From assembly GCA_021464415.1 (NCBI GenBank), contig CM038470.1, forward strand, positions 30,561,774-30,625,773: a DNA stretch of 64,000 nucleotides. The letters are read 5' to 3'. The DNA is from Lonicera japonica (taxonomy: Eukaryota; Streptophyta; Magnoliopsida; Dipsacales; Caprifoliaceae). Below the pieces are notes generated by a model, which did no database searches, was not told the DNA's origin, and was given only the letters and a program-made list of their open reading frames with translations. Position numbers and translations under genes: made by a program. This document shows positions 12,515 through 25,424 of the stretch, piece after piece. The number at the start of each line of letters is the position of its first letter. Positions within the stretch are counted from its first letter, which is position 1.

Positions 12515-13330
12515 AAAAGGCTGACGTGACAGTATGAACTTGGAGTGCATTTTATATATCTATTTTGTACAAAAGTTAAATTTAAAAGATTTCTGAATGC
12601 CATTTTTTTTTTTTTTTCAAAGTTCTATATATTTTACACAAAACCTAAATATACACTAATGTTAAAATGCTGTTATACATTTCGTTACATTCACGATAAT
12701 CATAGTAATAGATCCATGAATAACAACTACAAGCAGCAGCCAGTGGCTTATCCGTCCTAAATTTGTATCGGGTCCTACTAAGAGTTTCCCGAGCCGCACA
12801 TATTTTATCAAAGAATTTTTGGTCCTCGTTTACATTGAATCTAGCAGACAAAAATCACGACCCATTTGTTTAATATTTCGTATGTATCAATCATCAGGTG
12901 TATATATATATGTAACATGTAGTCCTACTTGGCTTTTCAAACAGAAAAAATAATTAATAATTAATCCATATATATAAATATGAATTGGAAGATGAATAAT
13001 CTTCCAATCACTTTTCGCATTCATACATGTCTTGCTTAATTTCTCTGTTTTTGAATCATGCTTTTGCAAAAACACCACCACCACCACCACCACCACATTC
13101 ACCTTCATATGTTAATTAATTTTAAATAATACTATTATATATACACGACATATATATAAGTTATGTTCACATGCCATGTGACTTAAAATCACATGATATA
13201 TAAGCACTTATATAGTTATATTTGAAAAAGAAGAAACTCGATCACACATTCGAATAAACACCTATATGTTGCGTATATTATATATATACATATATATAAT
13301 ATGATGGTTGAAGAATTTGTGAAATAATAG
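12515..13330 (+). pseudogene. Dead alpha-amylase 5' fragment: promoter, exon 1, start of intron 1
   Basis: Promoter and leader sequence parallels that of AmyA: the module around 12810, the TATA-like run near 12898-12912, and the leader CTTGGCTTTTCAAACAGA. Exon 1 begins at ATG 12992 and starts MNNLPIT as in the intact genes. It then acquires in-frame stops after HTCLA, and the exon end is replaced by a (CAC)n run (13072-13097), so the splice donor is lost. Intron-1-like sequence continues to about 13240. No exons 2-4 follow before AmyA. The copy is a tandem duplicate of the AmyA 5' end, offset by 1195 bp at the start codon. Confidence 0.82.
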
Positions 13331-13889
13331 ATGTCCTCCATCTTTGATTATTTGTTGTGGAATTTTTTTCTTTTTTAACCCCCAAATTTCTTTTCCCATG
13401 GAAAAAAGTAAAAAAGTAAGAAGACATCTCGCAACATGTCTCAACTTATTTTTCAAATTTTCACAAAAACCAATTGTTTTTGTTGTTATTTTCAATGTTG
13501 TTATCAAATTGACCCATAATTTTTACTAAAGTCTATGTTTTGTATTAAAACTTATTACATTTTAAAGTTTTATAAAAAAAATAAATTGTGGGGAGAAAAG
13601 GCTAACGTGATACTAAACTTGGGGTGTATTTTACACATTCATACATTTCTTTACGTTCACAATAATCATAGTAATAGATTGGTGGAAAAAAACTACAAGC
13701 AGTGGCCCAACAGCTTGTCCACCTTGGGTTTGGCTGGTTCGACCGGGAGCTTTTCAAGTCAAATCCGGGCAGTAACTAAACAAATTTGTTGTGTGTTGCG
13801 ACTCTCCTGGCCATAATACCCCGTGGGAATGAACCTCGAACCAAAAAATAAAATAAAATAGATGGATGGATGGACAACTGATGTTTTAT

Positions 13890-14068
13890 CAAAGAATTTT
13901 TTGTCCTCGTTCACATTGAATCTAACGGTCTCTAGCTCTCAATGATAAACTTCCACATTTGAAGATATATAAAATAAGGGAAAAGATGGAAGTGCAAAGA
14001 ATTTTTCGTCCTCTCATTCACATTAATCTAGCTAGCAGTCTCTATCCCACTGATAAACTTCCATAGTG
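13890..14068 (+). promoter_or_regulatory. 105-bp tandemly duplicated module in the AmyA promoter
   Basis: CAAAGAATTTTTTGTCCTC at 13890 recurs at 13995 (period 105), each followed by TTCACATT, AATCTA and GATAAACTTCCA segments. Further single copies lie upstream of the dead copy (about 12810), AmyB (about 41875) and AmyC (about 60660). It is conserved upstream sequence of this gene family; any regulatory role is inference. Confidence 0.7.
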
Positions 14069-14099
14069 TCTATTTTGTCTGTATCAATCATCAGTTTGG

Positions 14100-14106
14100 T
14101 ATAAAT
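14100..14106 (+). promoter_or_regulatory. Putative TATA box of AmyA
   Basis: TATAAAT lies 81 bases upstream of the ATG. The AmyC copy has TATATATAG 74-82 bases upstream of its ATG, in the same relation to the conserved CATCTAGTCC leader. Confidence 0.6.
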
Positions 14107-14186
14107 GTAACATCTAGTCCCTCTTGGCTTTTCAAACAGATCGAAAAAGGAATTAATAATCAACCCATATATATCAGAATTCGGAG

Positions 14187-16107
14187 ATGAATAATCTCCC
14201 AATCATTTGTCTCATTCATACCAGTCTTGCTTTCTCCCTCCTAATTCATGCTTTTGCAGCTCCTACTTTGTTATTTCAGGTAACACCACCGCCACCTTCA
14301 CCTTCATATGTTGTTAATTAATTTTAAATAATATTATTATATACGGACGCAGATACATATATATGTAGGTCATGTTCACGTGCGCGTGCCTTAAAAGCAA
14401 ATGTTTTATAAGCACCTATGTATATTTGGAAAAGAATAAAACTCAAAGATTCTCGTACGTACAATAGCTTATCATTTTTACAACCACTACTAATTATATG
14501 GTGTGTATATATATATATAATACATGATGGTTTTGATGAAATGGTACTGATGGTTATATATGTAGGGTTTTAACTGGGCATCAAATAAGAAGGAAGGAGG
14601 ATGGTACAACTCACTGATGAATTCAGTCTCAGACATAGCTGCTGTTGGGGTTACCCATGTTTGGCTCCCTCCACCCTCTCAATCTGCAGCTCCCGAAGGT
14701 CTGTCTTTCAATTAATTGTTTTCTTAGATTCCTACTTCTTCTAATCTACCAGATCATCTCGAGATTAAATTACGTACATTAATAATGCATCATGTTAATA
14801 AATTGTTGCCCTTTAATTTACACACTACTAGTCTAGTATATGATGATGAGATGAATTAGTCACATGTACCATTTTGTCTCCCCACTGGTACGTAAGATAT
14901 GTATATTTCATCTGAAATCTCTCAACCATGTTCTTTATCCCCTCCTTTTGCAGGATATTTGCCAGGAAGGTTATATGATCTCAACTCAAAATATGGGAAT
15001 GAAGCCGAATTAAAAGCTTTAATTAACGCTTTCCGTAGTAAAGGTATAAAATGCATAGCTGACATAGTAATAAACCACAGAACTGCAGAGAAACAAGATA
15101 GTAGAGGGATATGGTGCATATTTGAGGGAGGAACAGCTGATGACCGTCTAGACTGGGGACCATCCCTCATTTGCAAAGACGATAAGAATTACTCCAATGG
15201 CCTAGGAAACCTTGATACTGGAACCGACTTTCCGTTTGCTCCCGATATTGACCATCTTAACCCTAGGGTGCAAAGAGAGTTATCTGATTGGATGAACTGG
15301 CTGAAGACTGAAATTGGATTTGACGGGTGGCGATTTGACTTCGCTAAGGGCTACTCTCCTAGTATCACTAAGGTCTACATGGAAAACACATCCCCGGATT
15401 TTGCAGTCGGGGAAATCTGGAATTCACTATTGTATGAGCAAGATGAAAAACCGGCATATAACCAGGACCAACATCGTAATGAGTTGGCTCAGTGGGTCAA
15501 AAATAGCGGTGGGGTTGTGACCGCTATTGATTTCACAACCAAGGGAATTCTTCAGGCTGCCATGAAAGGAGAATTGGGGAGAATGAAAGACTCGAATAGA
15601 AATCCTCCAGGGATGATTGGGATTTTACCGGGAAATGCTGTCACCTTTATTGACAATCACGATACCTATTCGCAAAATTTGTGGCCATTTCCATCAGAAA
15701 AAGTCCTTCAAGGATATGTCTATATTCTCACTCATCCGGGGGTACCATCATTGGTATATTGTTTCGCCTAATCTTTTGCTTACATTGTGTATAATGTTCA
15801 TGTTTAATGATTTTAATTTCTACCAAATTTGAGAGTTTCTTATTCTGTTTTGCAGTTTTATGATCACTTCTTTAAATGGGGACTGAAGGATGAAATTATC
15901 AAATTGACTTCGATTAGGGCAAGGAATGGGATCAGTGCAACAAGCAAAGTGCAAATTATGGCAGCTGATTCGGATTTGTATGTCGCAATGATCGATGACA
16001 AAGTTATTGCAAAGATTGGGCCAAAGTATGATGTTGGAAATATTATTCCACCAAATTTTCAAATTGCTACCTCTGGGTTAGACTATGCTGTGTGGGAAAA
16101 AAAGTGA
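14187..16107 (+). CDS. Secreted alpha-amylase (GH13), four exons, AmyA
   Basis: Exons 14187-14279, 14566-14698, 14954-15753 and 15856-16107 all have GT/AG introns and join in frame to 425 codons, the usual length of plant AMY1-type enzymes. It hydrolyses internal alpha-1,4 bonds of starch. Residues 1-24 form a signal peptide (hydrophobic core, cleavage after AFA), so secretion or vacuolar delivery is likely. GH13 motifs are complete: DIVINH (111-116), [10 protein letters not shown] with nucleophile D204, FAVGEIW with acid/base E229, and FIDNHD with D312. The C-terminal beta-sheet domain ends DYAVWEKK. The start is set by the signal peptide and matches the AmyC start. An AATAAA 172 bases after the stop is a possible poly(A) signal. 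It converges on the WEB1-like pseudogene downstream. It is the only copy in the window that looks functional. Confidence 0.95.
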
Positions 16108-16303
16108 ATGTAAAACATATGTATATTATAATAGAGTATTAATTCACGCTAGTGCAATCATGGGTATTTTCTACTATAGCCTATGGTGGATACTGCTTTA
16201 TTTTTCCATGTATCAGTTTCGAATTAGTGGTTTAACTTTTCAATTATGTTTACATGATGTTATAAAAGTTAACCATTGAATAAATAATTTTTTAAAAAAC
16301 TAA

Positions 16304-16631
16304 AGGGTGCATTTGTTTTTTTAATCCTTTGGTTGCTGAATATTGAATAATGAGTGTTGAATCCGAGCTATAAAAATGATATTTGTTTTTTGTTCTCAGT
16401 TAAACTCTGAATATTAAGTATTTGTATAAAACAATTGTTTGAATTCAACATTAAGCAGTTAATTATGGGGTTGATACCTCTTAATGCTGAATGTTTAGTT
16501 ATTAAAAAAATAGTTGTTAACCTCTTAATGATTTTTTAAAAAAATAATATTAAAAAAAATCAACTATATTGCACCCCTGAATGTTTAAAACTCTCCCATT
16601 AAGCATTTAGATGTAAAAACAAACACTCCCT
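16304..16631. mobile_element. hAT-like MITE downstream of AmyA
   Basis: Inverted ends are AGGGTGCATTTGTTTTT at the left and ...AAAAACAAACACTCCCT at the right. Flanks aaaactaa and aaaactac match in 7 of 8 bases, the hAT target duplication size. The 328 bp encode nothing. The same element lies downstream of AmyB (44590-44906), so it was present before the amylase duplication. Confidence 0.82.
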
Positions 16632-17315
16632 AAAACTACTTATTTTGATTTTTAAGAGTTTTTTGGTAATTTATGAATATTCACAATGGTGTGCATGTAC
16701 ACCAAATTATGGTACGTAACACAAAATGGTACATGTAAAATACTGAGATTCTATCGGAATGTAGCCTTTTTCGGTTATGATCACCGCAAGAAACTATCTA
16801 ATTAATGGCATCAACTACAACATGATGCATAATTATAATTAGAGCATTACCCGGATTTGGACGAGAACCTGAAAAACTGCGGACCACTTTTTCTTCTTCA
16901 TCTTTAGAATCGTCTTCCCATCTTGGAATGCTTTTGAACCGTATTATTTTTTGGACTGGCCTTCAACTAAACTTCTTGGATCATTTTTTTCTCTTCAAAC
17001 CCTTCCTTTGGGCTCTTTCTTATTCCTTAACCACATTCACTCATTTTTTGCCCGTTAAAACACGCGCAGGCTCTTATTTGCATTCCCATTTTCGTGAGCA
17101 AAATAACCAGCTTTTTATCGTTGCTTAAGTTTGACCATCCATGTTTTCAACTCCTGTTTAAAGCCCAATTTCCCTTCCATAGCCCTTTTCGCCTTTTGCA
17201 TTGCGATCACCACGCTTCCTTTCTCTCAGCCATTTCCCAAGTAACTTCCTCTAACTTATTCAAGCTTTACAATTAATTCAGATTTTTTTGGCATCTTGAT
17301 TTGTGTAAGGGCGAT

Positions 17316-19159
17316 TGTGAGAACCTGTGTTCTTGACACCCGGCCCCCGCGGTTGCAATTCCTCTGATTTTTCGATTTTAAATTTTGGAAAATGGTTCGT
17401 TTTATTATAAGGAACAAGGTGACGGTTTGCAAAGGAATCAGAGTCGCCACTTTTTTTTACTAAACAAACAAAATTCTTTGTAAAAAAAGAACATTTATGA
17501 ATTAAACGACCTCTTAAACACAATTAATGCAAAATCAATTGATTCAAAGGGTTCGAGGATTAAGTTACGAATCAGGAAGGTGTTAGGCACCCCAATTCGC
17601 CCATTCAGTCTCTAAGTAGGATATGCGTGGAATTATAATTGAACATTTGCATGTTAATTGATGTTATTGCATATCGGTCTATAGTTTTAAGAAAAAACGA
17701 GATTTTGGGGTGGGGATAAAAACCATGTGCTTCTTATTTCGCCCTTCGATTTTAGAAATCAGTGTGTGTGATTTGAAAAATGATTTTGATAATGATAGGT
17801 AGCAAAACAAGTGTTTTTGGAAAGATTTAGGGTTTTTTGGAAGCTAATTCAATGTGGAATCTAACATCCGGCAATCCTCGAGATTCGTTCTTCAATAGTG
17901 TACCACAGTTTAATAATTTAAACCGGTATTAACAAATCCAATACTCTTATATTAGATATTTACATAAGCACCATGATTTATAGATTAAACTGGATACAAA
18001 CGTGTATTGATTCCTTCGTAAACCGAGACTAATAAAATCAGAATTTTATGAAATTAAATGATAAAAATATGTTTAAAATGGTTTACAGCTCATTCTATGC
18101 CTTCGATTTTGAAAACGGGTTTAAATATGAAATTTGGACTAATTTTGAGATAAACAACAATTTTTGCATGCGATTGATCAACTATAATTGATAAAATAAG
18201 GACAGATAAAGAATTAAAGCCGAATTAAAGCCGAATTAAAATAAAATATACATGAGAGCCTCGAAAATAGTAGAATACTATTTTATAGCACTGTTCCTGA
18301 AGTCCTAGAGCTGATTAATGCCTCAAATAGGGTTAGTGCATGTGTATTTATAGCTGCGGAATAATTAATGGGCCGGGCTGGAAGTGCGTGTCCGCGGACA
18401 AGGGGAAGGGTTTGTCTGCGGACAATCTCCTGATTGCAAGTGTGATGGTTTTTTCAATTCCCGAAGATCCCACCGTCGGATCGAGCTGATTTTGTAATAT
18501 GTTATTCCCAGTAACATTTTCCAGCTTTCCACAAAATTTCATGATTTTAGGAGGTCGGGAAGTACTAAAACAAAAAATTGGCTGGAAAGGGTTTATCCGC
18601 TGACAAAGGGAAGGGTTTGTTCGCGGACAAAGGGAAGGGTTTGTCCACGGACAATCCCCTAATTACATGTGCAATGATTTTTTCGCAATTCCGGCCAAAA
18701 TAAATATTAGATTAATCTAATTTTTTAACATGTTGTTTCCCATGATATACCCTGTCTACTGACCAAATTTGAGCTCATTTGGACTTCGGGAAGGTCGTAT
18801 TTTGATTACCCAAAGTAAACCCTCAGTTTTCTGAATTCCCGGAGTTCCAACTGTCAGATTGAGCTGATTTTTGAGTATGTTGCTCCTTGTGGCAAATGTC
18901 CAATAACCCTCAAAGTTTGAGGATGATTAGAAATGAGAAATTCTCCTTTCACAAGTTTCCAGGAGTTTTGATGGTTTTCAGCTCCGGCGGCTTTCGGTAA
19001 TTCTCTCAACTTCTTATCCGGGTGTCCTTTTGGCTTCCTTCATTGACTTGTATCACATGTATATGATATGTGTGCATCTAGAAATGCTTGTGGATGCATG
19101 TGCGCTCATTTTTTTAGAGTTCGGGATTCTTGCGGGGATCATAAAATGAGGTGTTCACA
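17316..19159. mobile_element. Solo LTR, 1.84 kb, inside WEB1-like pseudogene A
   Basis: It starts TGTGAGAACC and ends GGTGTTCACA, flanked by GCGAT (17311-17315) and GTTAT (19160-19164). The undisturbed copy beside AmyB reads GGGCTATTGCC at 45751-45761, so each flank is one base away from the original GCTAT: a decayed 5-bp target duplication. The internal text GAATCAGAGTCGCCAC near the left end and GTTAGGCACCCC near 17582 resemble the Tat/Ogre-like LTR at 48885, so it is probably a related gypsy family. No internal region remains. Confidence 0.85.
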
Positions 19160-19986
19160 GTTATTGCCACCCTCATATTAGCCTGCTCCCTTACTTCGTG
19201 GGCCCGCACTTAACTTGAACTCCTCCTTTAAAGATAGAGTTACTATTTTCATTGAATCCTCATCATCGTTGTATCGACGCTCCTCACTCTCTTGTAGTAT
19301 AGTGATTGCGGCCAAACCTAACTTCTCTGAGGACTTTGCACCTTTATTTTCTTTTCGTTGCAACTAATCTACTCTCCAGTGGTTGCTCCAGCTTTTTCTT
19401 ACTCTGCCTTCTCCATTACTTTTTGTAGCTCTTCACAAGCAGTTTGAGCAAGCGACTTGGCTTTCTTGACCTCTTTGGCTGCCTTTTGTAACTGCTTGGG
19501 CAGGTGGAGAAAAGCTATATCTGAATTGGTTGTATTTACCTCGGCCTCAAGAGACGCTACCTCCACGGATGCTATTCTGCCTAATTATGTCAAGTGTTGT
19601 TTTTCCTTTCTTCAGCTTTACCTTTAATCAAGTGGCTACAACTTCCAAGTAATTTATTTTGTCAATAGATCTCTCGGTGTTTTGCTGCACTTCTTTCAGA
19701 TTCTTCTTTGCAGAAACAATCGCCATTTGTGTATCAGCATGCATGCTCTTCTCTAGCTGGCTCTTTCAGCTCCATAATAACATCCTCTTGTTCGTCAGTT
19801 TCCTCATTCACTTTTTATTCCATATAAGCTGCAAATTTGCCTTATAATTTAGCAATGTTGAAGCGGTATCTAGTTTCGATTTGAGATCTTTTGCTAAAAG
19901 AATTTCTTGGTTCAGTTTTTACAGCTGTCGTTCTGCTTGCCATAATTCTTTTGTCCACTTGAGAATGTCATGCTCACAAGTCATAG

Positions 19987-20607
19987 TGTCACGGGGTGCC
20001 TCCTAACAGCACTCGTGACCGACTACACTTCATTAACATTGTGCCCGCGCCCGAGCCCAGCACGGCCCAATAAGTGATCCAACACCAGTACTAGCACACA
20101 CTTCATTAACACCGTGCACGCGCCCGAGCAAAGCACGGCCAGCACCAGCACCAACCAGTCGCCAAGCATCATCTAGTTTTAGAATTGTGCTTAGGCTTCT
20201 CATATGTAAATATTGTTTCCATGTAACTAGATTTAGGAATTTCCTTTGTAATTACATTTCATTTCCTTTGTAATTGTTTTCTTGTAACTTGTATGACCTA
20301 ATGTGTACTACTATAACTTTGGTATTTTCATTAAGTGGTTATATGTGGGGATAAAACTATACACCTCATATCCGAGTTGCCTACTAATGCACGTTGTCTA
20401 GCACTCTGTTTCAAGCTTTTACTCTCTTTCATATTGTAATAGCTTTCCATGTAATCAAGTTTTATGCAATGAAGTGATTTTCATTTATGATCAAGCTCAT
20501 GTTGATTATTGATTATAAATAAAATTCGATCGAACTTGACTGGGCTATCGGCTAGCCCCGTCACTCATGCGGCCTCCTTTTGTGCCATTAAAGGATGCCC
20601 CGTGACA
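19987..20607 (+). repeat. 5' LTR of the chromovirus
   Basis: 621 bp with 10-base inverted ends TGTCACGGGG/CCCCGTGACA. It pairs with 25425-26069. Confidence 0.93.
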
Positions 20608-20958
20608 GTTGGTATCATAGGAATTTTTTTGATTGCTGCCTTGTAAAACCTAGTTTGTGTATCTTGTTACATTACGATAGAAACTAATAGCTAGTGAATC
20701 GAAGCCTTCGGAAGAAATATTGACTCGCTGATGGAGAAAATAGGCGGAACGCCCACTTTCATCGATCGTGTGCAAAATTTGGAGATACTCACCCAAACTG
20801 TCCCACCAAGGGACGCATTGAGTAACTCCCCCGCACTCGTAAACCGCATATAAGATTTAGAGGAAGGCCTCTAAAGTCTTTAGGGAATCCCACCAGGGGG
20901 AAACTTTGGGGAAATGATGGATGAGATGAGAAATAAAATCAATTAGCTTAACCATAAA

Positions 20959-21921
20959 TTGACTATCGTATCGATGGCGGTCGCTAACTCGCCGATTGGG
21001 GGTGGGGAGCGTACTAAGATGAAAGTGCCTAAACCCAAATCATTCACTGGTGTTCGTGATGCTAAGGAATTAAAGAACTTTATTTTTCACATGGAACAAT
21101 ATTATCGTGCCACAAAGGTCGACGAAGAAGAAACTAAGGTATCCTCTGCATCCATATACTTGTCTGGGGATGCCAAGTTATGGTGGAGGAACAAGTATAA
21201 CGACGTTCAAGCTGGAGAGTGCGAGATTAACACCTGGGAGGACTTGAAGAAAGAACTGCGTGATCGATTTCTTCTCGAAAACACCTCCCATAATGCACGA
21301 TAAGAACTCATTTAAACGAAACACTCAGGAAGCATTAAGGAGTATGTCAACGCGTTCACCACCATCATGTTAGATATCCATGATATGAATGATGCTAATA
21401 GACTATTCTTTTTCATGATTGGGTTGCAACCGTGGGCCAAGACTGAACTAAATTCAAGACAAGTTAAGACGTTACCTCAAGACACATCAACAGCCGAATG
21501 CTTGCAAAATTATATTACGGGTCCTAAAACAACCGTCCCAAGAAATGGACAAGCGAATAATGCAAGGGAAAAAAACAAAATTATTAGGCCAAACCTGATT
21601 GGAGATGGCAACACACCCATTAGGCCGTCCAACAAGCAAAATAATTTTAAGAATGGGAATAAGTTCACAGGGAACTCCTAAGCCAACAGTAGTGGGAAAA
21701 AGCCTTTCACCCCTGGACTTTGTCATTTGTGTCAAGATCCTCATTTCATGGCCAAATGTCCTGACAATCAACTCCTAAGTGCTCTCGTTGCGAGGGGTGG
21801 TGGCATGCTTCCCAAAGCCCCAATTGCCTCCGGACAATCTTACCGTACTCAGCAAAATGACCATGCAGAGTTTGAGGAGGAAACTGAGGAGTATAAGGGA
21901 GCCTCATTAGGTGCCTATTAG
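20959..21921 (+). pseudogene. Chromovirus gag remnant
   Basis: The capsid-like part contains FTGVRDAKELKNFIFHMEQY and DAKLWWRNKYND, followed by DLKKELRDRFL. The nucleocapsid knuckle is CHLCQDPHFMAKC, spaced C-x2-C-x3-H-x4-C as in many plant chromoviruses. A stop after NTSHNAR (21301) and another before the knuckle (21679) break the frame. The first clear ATG of the track is at 20959, but the true start is probably upstream in decayed sequence. Confidence 0.85.
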
Positions 21922-22039
21922 GGGCAGTTCATACATTTTTGCAACGCAGTAACGGTAGAAAAATATCCTCGATAAGAAGGGAAGGTGGAACCAACCTCGA
22001 AAGGGAAAGCGGGTGTTGGGAAGAGTCCTTAGAGAAATG

Positions 22040-25000
22040 GTCTAATGTATGTTGATATCAAGATCAACGGGAAGCCAATTCAAGCCATAGTGGACACAGG
22101 CACAACACACAACTACCTGGTGAGTACTGAAGTTGAACGGTTAGGCCTTATCTTAGAAAAATGAATGGGTCGTGTGAAGGCCATCAACTCAGCTGCTTAA
22201 CCTGTCATCGGAATGGCGAAATCTATGTTAGTGAATGTGGGTCCTTGTGACGGGAGAACTAACTTCTCAGTTGTGGTGATGGACGACTTCAAGGTTATCC
22301 TGGGGTTAAAGTTTTTAAGAGACACTAATGCTAGCATCATGCCCAGCACAAATAGCCTCATGATGCTTGGCAAGAACCCGTGCATCATTCTGATGATGAC
22401 CCCGTCAAGTGGTGAGAAGTTTTTATCGACAATCTAATTGAAAAAGGGCCTCAAGCATAACAATCCTACTTTTATGGTCGCATTGAAATAGAATGAAATT
22501 CAAGAAACATTAGGACCCTTACCGAAATCCATTTGATAGGTGTTAACCGAATTCGAAGATGTGATGCCTGACAATCTTTCAAAGAAATTACTTCCCTATA
22601 GAGAAATAGATCATCAAATTGAACTTGTGGCAGGTACCAAGCCTCCAGTTCGCGCAGCCTATCTAATGTCCCAGCCTAAACTAATAGAACTTCAAAAATA
22701 GCTAAAGGAGTTATTAGATGTTGGTTTAGTGCAACCGACCAAATCGCCATATGGTGCCCCCATCATCTTTTAGAAGAAACAAGACGGTTCCTTAAGAATG
22801 TGTATCGATTATCGAGCTATCAATAAGGTGACCATAAGGAATAACTATTACATCCCTCTAGTGGCCGATTGCTTCGATCAACTCAGCCGAGCAAAAGTAT
22901 TCACAAAGCTTGATCTTAGATCTGGATATTGGCACGTTCGTATTGCAGCAGGGGATGAGGAAAAAACCACATGCGTTACAAAATATGGAGCTTATGAATT
23001 TCTTGTAATGCTATTTGGGCTCACTAATGCTCCAGCCACCTTCAGCACACTGATGAATCAGTTTCTCAGGGACTACTTGGATGATTTTCTCGTGGTTTAT
23101 CTTGATGGCATTATGGTTTTTAGCGAAAGCATGGAGGAACACGAACATCACATGAGGAAGGTATTTAAAAGACTTCGAAAGCTTGAGTTGTATCACAAGC
23201 TATCAAATTGACCTTTGTGCATCAATATATCAAGTTTTTGGGCCACATCATCGAACAGGGAAGAGTGCAGATGGATTCGGCTAAGGTCAAGGTCATCCAG
23301 GAGTGGCAGGCGCCCACGAATGTGTCAGAACTTCGTTCCTTTTTGGGATCGGCTAATTATTATAGGAGGTTTGTGAAGGATTACTTCAGTATCGCAATAC
23401 GTTTAATAAAACTTTTGAAGAAGTTGAAAGTTGGGATTGGCCGACAGGTTGCCAAGCTGTTTTTGATGCACTAAAGAAGGCGATGTCCGAAGACCCCGTT
23501 CTTGCTCTACCAGATGTGACTAAGCCGTTTGAAGTGCACACAGATGCATCGGATGCAGCCCTAGGAGGGATCTTAATGCAGGAAAGACATCTAGTAACAT
23601 ACGAGAATTATAAGCTCAATGACACAGATATACGGTACTCTGCTCACAAGAAAGAGTTGCTCGCAGTGGTCCATTGTTTAAGATTATGGAGGCATTATCT
23701 TCTCGACTCTCGGTTTCTAGTGAAAATGGATAACATTTCGGTTAGTCACTTCCTTAGTCAACCAAAATTGAGTTCTAAACAAGTGAGGTGGCATGAGTTA
23801 CTAGTATAATTCAACTTTTGGATGAAATATAAAGCAGGTTTGACCAACAAAGTTACGGATGCATTGAGCCACCGAGTTGAGTTCAACCAACAGGCTAATG
23901 CGTTCCTCAATGCCATTATTCGAATCAACAGTCAAGTATCGCCCTGAAATTCGAAGCAAAATAAAAAATGCACTACTGCGAGATTCTTGTTTTCGCTCAA
24001 TTATTGAAGATGATCGAGAAAGGGATGACACAGCAATTTTGGTTGGACAACGGGTTCATTTTGACAAAGGAAAATTGAGTCTTTGTTTCTCGAGTAGGGG
24101 AGTTGAGGTGTACCCTGATTCGAGAATGTCATGATACTTTATGGCGAGACACCCTAGTCAAAAAAGGACGTTGGCCTTTCTCAAGCAAGGTTACTACTGG
24201 CCCCAAATGGAAGATAATTTTGAGAGCTACATTAGAACTTACTTAATTTACCAACAAGACAAGATTGAGCAGCGACAACTGGCAGGGTTATTGGAACCTC
24301 TACCCATCCCAGAACGACCTTGGGAGAGCATTTCACTAGATTTCATATCAGGTCTGCCCAAAGTAGAGGACTTAACAACTATCCTTGTGGTCATTGATCG
24401 GTTCTCGAAATATGCCACCTTTATCGCAATTCCAAAGAACATGTCAGGTAAGGAAACTGCATAATTATTCTTCAAGTATGTGGTTAAGTATTGGGGGATC
24501 CCTCGAAGCATTGTTAATGATAGGGACTCACGATCCATGAAAAACTTTCAAAAGGAACTCTTCAAGGTTCTCGGCTCTAAATTGTGTATGAATTTCAGTT
24601 ACCACCCTCAGTCTAATGGACAGACCAAAAGATACAATGTAATGCTTGAGGAATATCTGCATCACTTCGTTAGTGCAACACACGAAATTGGGTCAAATTA
24701 TTAGACGTGGCTCAACTGTGCTTCAATGCCCAGAAAAACTCCGGGACAAGCAAGAGCACTTTCAAAATAGTGACATGACAACAGCCCATCATTCCTCACA
24801 CTGCCAACTCGATTCCAGTTTTAAAATTCCCTAGAGCCCGTAATTTCTCTAAAGAGTGGAAGCAGAATATTGAGTTAGCTCGTTCACACCTAGAAAAGGC
24901 CACTCATCGAATGAAGAAATATGCATATCAGAAAAGACGACCACTAGAGTTTTAAGTAGTAGACCTCGTAATGGTGAAGCTCATCCCATAAGATAGGAAG

Positions 25001-25390
25001 TTCTTGAGGGGTCAAGACCCACGCCTTCTGCAGAAATATAAGGGACCGCTCAAGATTGAGAAGAAGATTGGGAAAGTGGCTTATCAGATTGAACCCCCTA
25101 GTTGGTTGAAGGTTCACCCAGTGTTTTATGTCAGCATACTGAAACCGTACTTTGCTGATACTATCGATCTATATCATGAAGCGAGTCTAGTCATCCAGGG
25201 TTAAAACAGAAAGTAGAAGGGAAGAGGTCAGTGGAAGCCATCCTTGTTGATCGAGTTGTGACAGCTTCCCGTAAACAACACCAAGAGTTCCTTGTCAAAT
25301 GCGCAGGAAGAGACCCATAAGAGAACACTTGGGAAAGAGCATCGGACCTATCCGCCTTCCAGGACGAGATTACAGCATACCTCGACAAGT
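22040..25390 (+). pseudogene. Chromovirus pol remnant: protease, RT, RNase H, integrase, chromodomain
   Basis: The protease motif VDTGTTHNY lies at about 22088-22115. The reverse transcriptase (about 22620-23200) keeps FTKLDLRSGYWHVRIA, but the catalytic box reads YLDG where the family has Y-x-D-D, so the second aspartate is lost. RNase H starts at VHTDASDAALGG (23530). The integrase (24141-24960) has DFISGLP, NDRDSR and SYHPQSNGQTKR segments. A C-terminal chromodomain (about 25235-25380) reads RVVTAS...EFLVKCAG...ENTWERASDL, with C in place of the usual W in LVKW. Stops and frameshifts occur throughout; the polyprotein is inactive. Confidence 0.9.
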
Positions 25391-25424
25391 TAACGAGGGC
25401 GTTAACAGTTATAATAGTGGAGGA

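Noticed and set aside
14922..15176. 84-codon minus-strand frame, repeated at 43309-43569
   Set aside because: Antisense shadow of the amylase exon 3 coding strand in both copies.
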